The notes under the pieces are model-generated. The model did not search any database. It saw only the letters and a program-made list of their open reading frames with translations, and was not told the DNA's origin. Of a stretch of DNA of 64,000 nt, positions 61,000 to 64,000 are shown in pieces. The stretch's first letter is position 1. The number at the start of each line of letters is the position of its first letter. The DNA comes from Bradyrhizobium guangdongense (GTDB lineage Bacteria > Pseudomonadota > Alphaproteobacteria > Rhizobiales > Xanthobacteraceae), in the NCBI RefSeq assembly GCF_004114975.1, contig NZ_CP030051.1, positions 4,650,001 through 4,714,000 of the forward strand, written 5' to 3'. A program made the translations under genes and the position numbers.

Positions 61000-62327
61000 C
61001 TACGGCGGCCCCTCAGCTTCGACTTCCGGATCAGGCCTTCGTACTGATGAGCGAGCAGATAGCCCTGAACCTGCGCCACCGTATCCATGGTCACGCTGAC
61101 CACGATCAGGAGCGACGTCCCGCCAAAGTAGAACGGCACCGAGGCGTAGGAAATCAGAATTTCCGGGATCAAGCAGACGATCGCCAGGTAAATTGCGCCG
61201 AGCACGGTGATCCGCGACAGCACGTAGTCGATATATTCCGCGGTGCGCTCGCCGGGACGGATGCCCGGGATGAAGCCGCCATGCTTCTTCAGATTGTCCG
61301 CCGTCTCGGTCGGGTTGAACACGATCGCGGTGTAGAAGAAGGCGAAGAACACGATCAGCGCGAGATAGAGGATCAGGAACAGCGGGCGGCCATGGCCGAG
61401 CTGGGTGGTGATCCACTGGAACCATTCCGGCCCCTTGCCGGCGTTGAAATTCGCGACCGTCGTCGGCAGCAGCAAGAGCGAGGACGCGAAGATCGGCGGG
61501 ATCACGCCTGAGGTGTTGAGCTTGAGCGGCAGATGCGAGGACTGGCCCTCGAACATCTTGTTGCCGACCTGACGCTTCGGATACTGGATCAGCAGCCGGC
61601 GCTGGGCGCGTTCCATGAACACGATGAAAGCGATCACGGCGACCGCCATCACGATCACGATCAGGATCAGGCCGGTCGACATCGCACCCTGGCGGCCGAG
61701 CTCGAGCATATTGGCGAGCGCTGCGGGAAGTTCAGCGACGATGCCGGACAGAATGATCAGCGAGATGCCGTTGCCGATGCCGCGCGAGGTGATCTGCTCG
61801 CCCAGCCACATCAGGAACATGGTGCCGCCGGTCAGCGTGATCGCGGTGGAGAGGCGGAAGAACATGCCGGGATCGCTGACGACGTTGCCGGCGCCTTCGA
61901 GGCCAACGGCGATGCCGTAGGACTGGAACGCAGCCAGGATCACCGTGAGGTAGCGGGTGTACTGGTTCAGCGTCTTGCGACCCGCCTCACCTTCCTTCTT
62001 CAGCGCCTCGAGCTGCGGCGAGACGGTGGTGAGCAGCTGGATGATGATCGAGGCCGAGATGTACGGCATGATGTTCAGCGCGAAGATCGCCATGCGGTGG
62101 ATGCCGCCGCCGGCGAACATGTTGAACATGCCGAGAATGCCGCCCGCCTGCGACCTGAACACCTGCTCCCAGATGTTGGGATCGATGCCGGGCAGCGGGA
62201 TGTAGGTCCCGAGCCGATAAACGAGCAGCGCACCCAGCGTGAACCAGATGCGCTTCTTCAGTTCGTCGGCCTTGGCAAACGCGCCGAAATTGAGGTTGGC
62301 TGCCAGTTGTTCCGCTGCTGAGGCCAT
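60996..62327 (-). CDS. secY: Preprotein translocase subunit SecY
   Basis: A 443-residue, ten-helix channel protein of the Sec translocon. The plug region GILGMFNMFAGGGIHRMAIF, SASIIIQLL, GITSRGIGNGISLIILSG-like block (EQITSRGIGNGISLIIL), PLKLNTSGVIPPIFASSLLL and Arg357 in GGFIPGIRPGERT (the Arg needed for SecA function in E. coli SecY) are all present. It lies between L15 and the second secY, as in other spc operons for its upstream part. The stop overlaps the start of the second secY by 4 bases. Confidence 0.98.
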   Translation of the reverse strand: MASAAEQLAANLNFGAFAKADELKKRIWFTLGALLVYRLGTYIPLPGIDPNIWEQVFRSQAGGILGMFNMFAGGGIHRMAIFALNIMPYISASIIIQLLTTVSPQLEALKKEGEAGRKTLNQYTRYLTVILAAFQSYGIAVGLEGAGNVVSDPGMFFRLSTAITLTGGTMFLMWLGEQITSRGIGNGISLIILSGIVAELPAALANMLELGRQGAMSTGLILIVIVMAVAVIAFIVFMERAQRRLLIQYPKRQVGNKMFEGQSSHLPLKLNTSGVIPPIFASSLLLLPTTVANFNAGKGPEWFQWITTQLGHGRPLFLILYLALIVFFAFFYTAIVFNPTETADNLKKHGGFIPGIRPGERTAEYIDYVLSRITVLGAIYLAIVCLIPEILISYASVPFYFGGTSLLIVVSVTMDTVAQVQGYLLAHQYEGLIRKSKLRGRRR

Positions 62328-62443
62328 ATTGGACTTTCTCCCGCCGCCTTTTGCGCCGTCATACCCGCGGCCGGGCTATTGGGCGGACGCCGGACATTAT
62401 CTGGTGCTCGGCTTCGATAAGTCCATCGTCCCGCATGCGTAAA

Positions 62444-62465
62444 GGCCCGCGAGGCGCGGGCCAAT
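62444..62465 (-). terminator. Intra-operon hairpin between rplO and secY
   Basis: GGCCCGCG at 62444-62451 pairs with CGCGGGCC at 62455-62462 around AGG. On the minus strand it is followed by TTTACGC. It lies 13 bases after the L15 stop codon in an unusually long 148-base gap. It could attenuate transcription or mark mRNA processing before secY. Confidence 0.5.
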
Positions 62466-62475
62466 GACGCAGTTG

Positions 62476-62961
62476 TTACGCCGCCTCGCCTTCTTCCTTG
62501 GCAGGGGCGAGGATCTTCACCGAACCGCCGGCCTTCTCGACCGCTTCGATCGCGGACTTGGTGGCGCCGTGCACTTCGATGTTCAGCTTGGCCTTGAGTT
62601 CGCCGCGGCCAAGCAGCCGCAGGCCGGCCTTGGCGCGGCGCAGCACGCCGGCCTTCACCAGCGCCTCGACGTTCACGACACTGCCGGTGTCGAGCTTCTT
62701 GGCATCGACGGCGTCCTGGAGACGGTCGAGATTGATCTCGGCGTACTCGACGCGGAAGATGTTGTTGAAGCCGCGCTTGGGCAGACGGCGATGCATCGGC
62801 ATCTGGCCGCCTTCAAAACCCTTGATGCGCACGCCCGAACGCGCGGTCTGGCCCTTGCCGCCGCGGCCGGACTGCTTGCCCTTGCCCGAACCGATGCCAC
62901 GGCCGACGCGCATACGCTTCTTGCGCGAGCCGGCGTTGTCGGCGATATCGCTGAGCTTCAT
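62476..62961 (-). CDS. rplO: 50S ribosomal protein L15
   Basis: A 161-residue large-subunit protein. [57 protein letters not shown] and the C-terminal [20 protein letters not shown] match L15. The gene is in its usual place before secY. Confidence 0.98.
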   Translation of the reverse strand: MKLSDIADNAGSRKKRMRVGRGIGSGKGKQSGRGGKGQTARSGVRIKGFEGGQMPMHRRLPKRGFNNIFRVEYAEINLDRLQDAVDAKKLDTGSVVNVEALVKAGVLRRAKAGLRLLGRGELKAKLNIEVHGATKSAIEAVEKAGGSVKILAPAKEEGEAA

Positions 62962-63035
62962 CGCCCTGCTCCTTGTTTCTTGCGCATGATCTTCACCGAA
63001 AGCCGGATCCGGTCTTCGGGATCATGCGCCGCTTC

Positions 63036-63230
63036 TTACTTCTCGCCGACGATACGGACGAGATGGTGAACCTTCTCGATCATGCCGCGGACAGCCGGAG
63101 TATCCGGCAGCTCGCTGGTGCGGCCGATCTTGTTGAGCTTGAGCCCGATCAGCGTCGAACGCTGCGAGTGATGGCGGCGGATCGCGCTGCCGGTCTGCTC
63201 GAGCTTGATCGTCTTTACGGCCTTGGCCAT
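63036..63230 (-). CDS. rpmD: 50S ribosomal protein L30
   Basis: A 64-residue protein. [40 protein letters not shown] and [17 protein letters not shown] match L30 of alphaproteobacteria. It lies between S5 and L15, 25 bases after S5. Confidence 0.97.
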   Translation of the reverse strand: MAKAVKTIKLEQTGSAIRRHHSQRSTLIGLKLNKIGRTSELPDTPAVRGMIEKVHHLVRIVGEK

Positions 63231-63255
63231 CGTGGTCTACTCCGAAAAGCGTTGG

Positions 63256-63852
63256 TTAGTCCGCAGCCGCCTCGGCATCGCCGCCGACGCGACGACCCTG
63301 GAGGGTGGACACCTTGATGTTGCGGCGCGCCGCGACCGAACGCGGGCTGTCCTGATGCTTGAGCGCATCGAAGGTCGCGCGAACCATGTTGTACGGGTTC
63401 GAGGAGCCGATCGACTTCGCCACCACGTCCTGGACGCCAAGCGTCTCGAACACGGCGCGCATCGGACCACCGGCGATGATGCCCGTACCGGCCGGAGCTG
63501 CACGCAGGTAGACACGACCCGCACCGTGACGGCCGGCGATGTCGTGATGCAAGGTGCGGCCCTCGCGCAGCGACACGCGGGTCAGGTTGCGCTTGGCGGA
63601 CTCGGTGGCCTTGCGGATCGCCTCAGGAACTTCGCGCGCCTTGCCGTGACCGAAGCCGGCGCGGCCCTTCTGATCCCCGATCACGACCAGCGCTGCGAAA
63701 CCGAAGCGCTTGCCGCCCTTGACGACCTTGGCGACGCGGTTGATGTGCACGAGCTTGTCGACGAACTCGCTGTCGCGCTCCTCGCGCTCCCTGCGTTCAC
63801 GTCCGCCGCCGCCGCGTTGATCGCGTCCACCACGTTGTTCGCGTTCTGCCAT
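63256..63852 (-). CDS. rpsE: 30S ribosomal protein S5
   Basis: A 198-residue small-subunit protein. The N-terminal 30 residues are Arg/Glu/Gly-rich ([20 protein letters not shown]). Then come the dsRNA-binding-like domain ([20 protein letters not shown]), [20 protein letters not shown] and [20 protein letters not shown] of S5, ending with a short acidic tail. It helps decode and supports proofreading. It is 44 bases after L18. Confidence 0.98.
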   Translation of the reverse strand: MAEREQRGGRDQRGGGGRERREREERDSEFVDKLVHINRVAKVVKGGKRFGFAALVVIGDQKGRAGFGHGKAREVPEAIRKATESAKRNLTRVSLREGRTLHHDIAGRHGAGRVYLRAAPAGTGIIAGGPMRAVFETLGVQDVVAKSIGSSNPYNMVRATFDALKHQDSPRSVAARRNIKVSTLQGRRVGGDAEAAAD

Positions 63853-63896
63853 TTTTCCAATCCTTCAGAGGCTTGCGCCTCAATCCTCAAATTCTG

Positions 63897-64000
63897 TTAG
63901 AAGCTCAGCCCGCTCTCACGCGCTGCGTCGGCGAGAGCCTTGACGCGCCCGTGGTAGAGGTAGCTGCCGCGATCGAACACGACTTCCTTGACGCCCTTCT
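63897..64000 (-). CDS. rplR: 50S ribosomal protein L18, C-terminal part
   Basis: The right edge of the window cuts this gene. The 34 visible C-terminal codons read [20 protein letters not shown] then [18 protein letters not shown] sequence (the Arg-Glu-Ser/Gly-Gly-Leu end of L18). The 5S-binding protein precedes S5 as in other spc operons. Confidence 0.93.
   Translation of the reverse strand, partial: KGVKEVVFDRGSYLYHGRVKALADAARESGLSF

Overview
The window looks like chromosome from a Bradyrhizobium-type alphaproteobacterium (Hyphomicrobiales). The evidence is uniformly high GC, long antisense open frames, many small secreted Gly/Tyr- or His/Trp-rich proteins of Bradyrhizobium style, alphaproteobacterial gene types (ATP12 chaperone, FlhB C-terminal-like protein, GCG/CRP-type small protein), and palindromic intergenic repeats. 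No rRNA, CRISPR array, transposase, integrase or phage gene was seen. One tRNA gene is present, tRNA-Arg(TCG).

Layout. 0.3-5 kb: small membrane and secreted proteins and a secreted alkaline-phosphatase-superfamily hydrolase. 5-9.6 kb: 1-Cys peroxiredoxin, a chemoreceptor, a photolyase that appears to start at CTG, and a lysine/alanine-rich histone-H1-like protein. 9.6-18 kb: small conserved proteins, a DMT transporter, an attachment-type protein, an AraC regulator, tRNA-Arg, a VOC protein and a GrlR-like protein. 18-21.8 kb: a 926-residue PAS sensor kinase translationally coupled to a DMT transporter. 21.8-31 kb: a leftward catabolic cluster (Nudix, DapA-like, SDR, hydratase-2, Zn-ribbon/OB protein, SCP2-type thiolase, 1163-residue indolepyruvate:ferredoxin oxidoreductase). 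31-40 kb: a three-haem cytochrome c, a TRIC-like channel, a leftward operon (NIPSNAP, monooxygenase, PEP-mutase-like) divergent from an ArsR regulator with a palindrome on its start codon, hydrolases, and GST. 40-56 kb: carboxyltransferase beta subunit, an orphan FliK-like/FlhB-like pair, ATP12, RluA-type synthase, RarA and a Deg protease (coupled), HxlR with a quinone oxidoreductase, ClC channel, and SDR.

56-64 kb is the leftward end of the spc/alpha ribosomal operons: L18(partial)-S5-L30-L15-SecY-second SecY-Adk-S13-S11-RpoA-L17, ended by a strong terminator. This is the most unusual part. A divergent second SecY lies between secY and adk with 4-base overlaps on both sides. It lacks the plug segment and has Ala where the canonical SecY has the C5-loop Arg357. 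The following adenylate kinase carries a tail of about 90 residues rich in Lys and Ala, resembling the free-standing H1-like protein at 9.2 kb.

Functions are inferred from motifs read directly in the translations; no database search was run. Start sites were chosen from Shine-Dalgarno sequences, signal peptides and gene overlaps.
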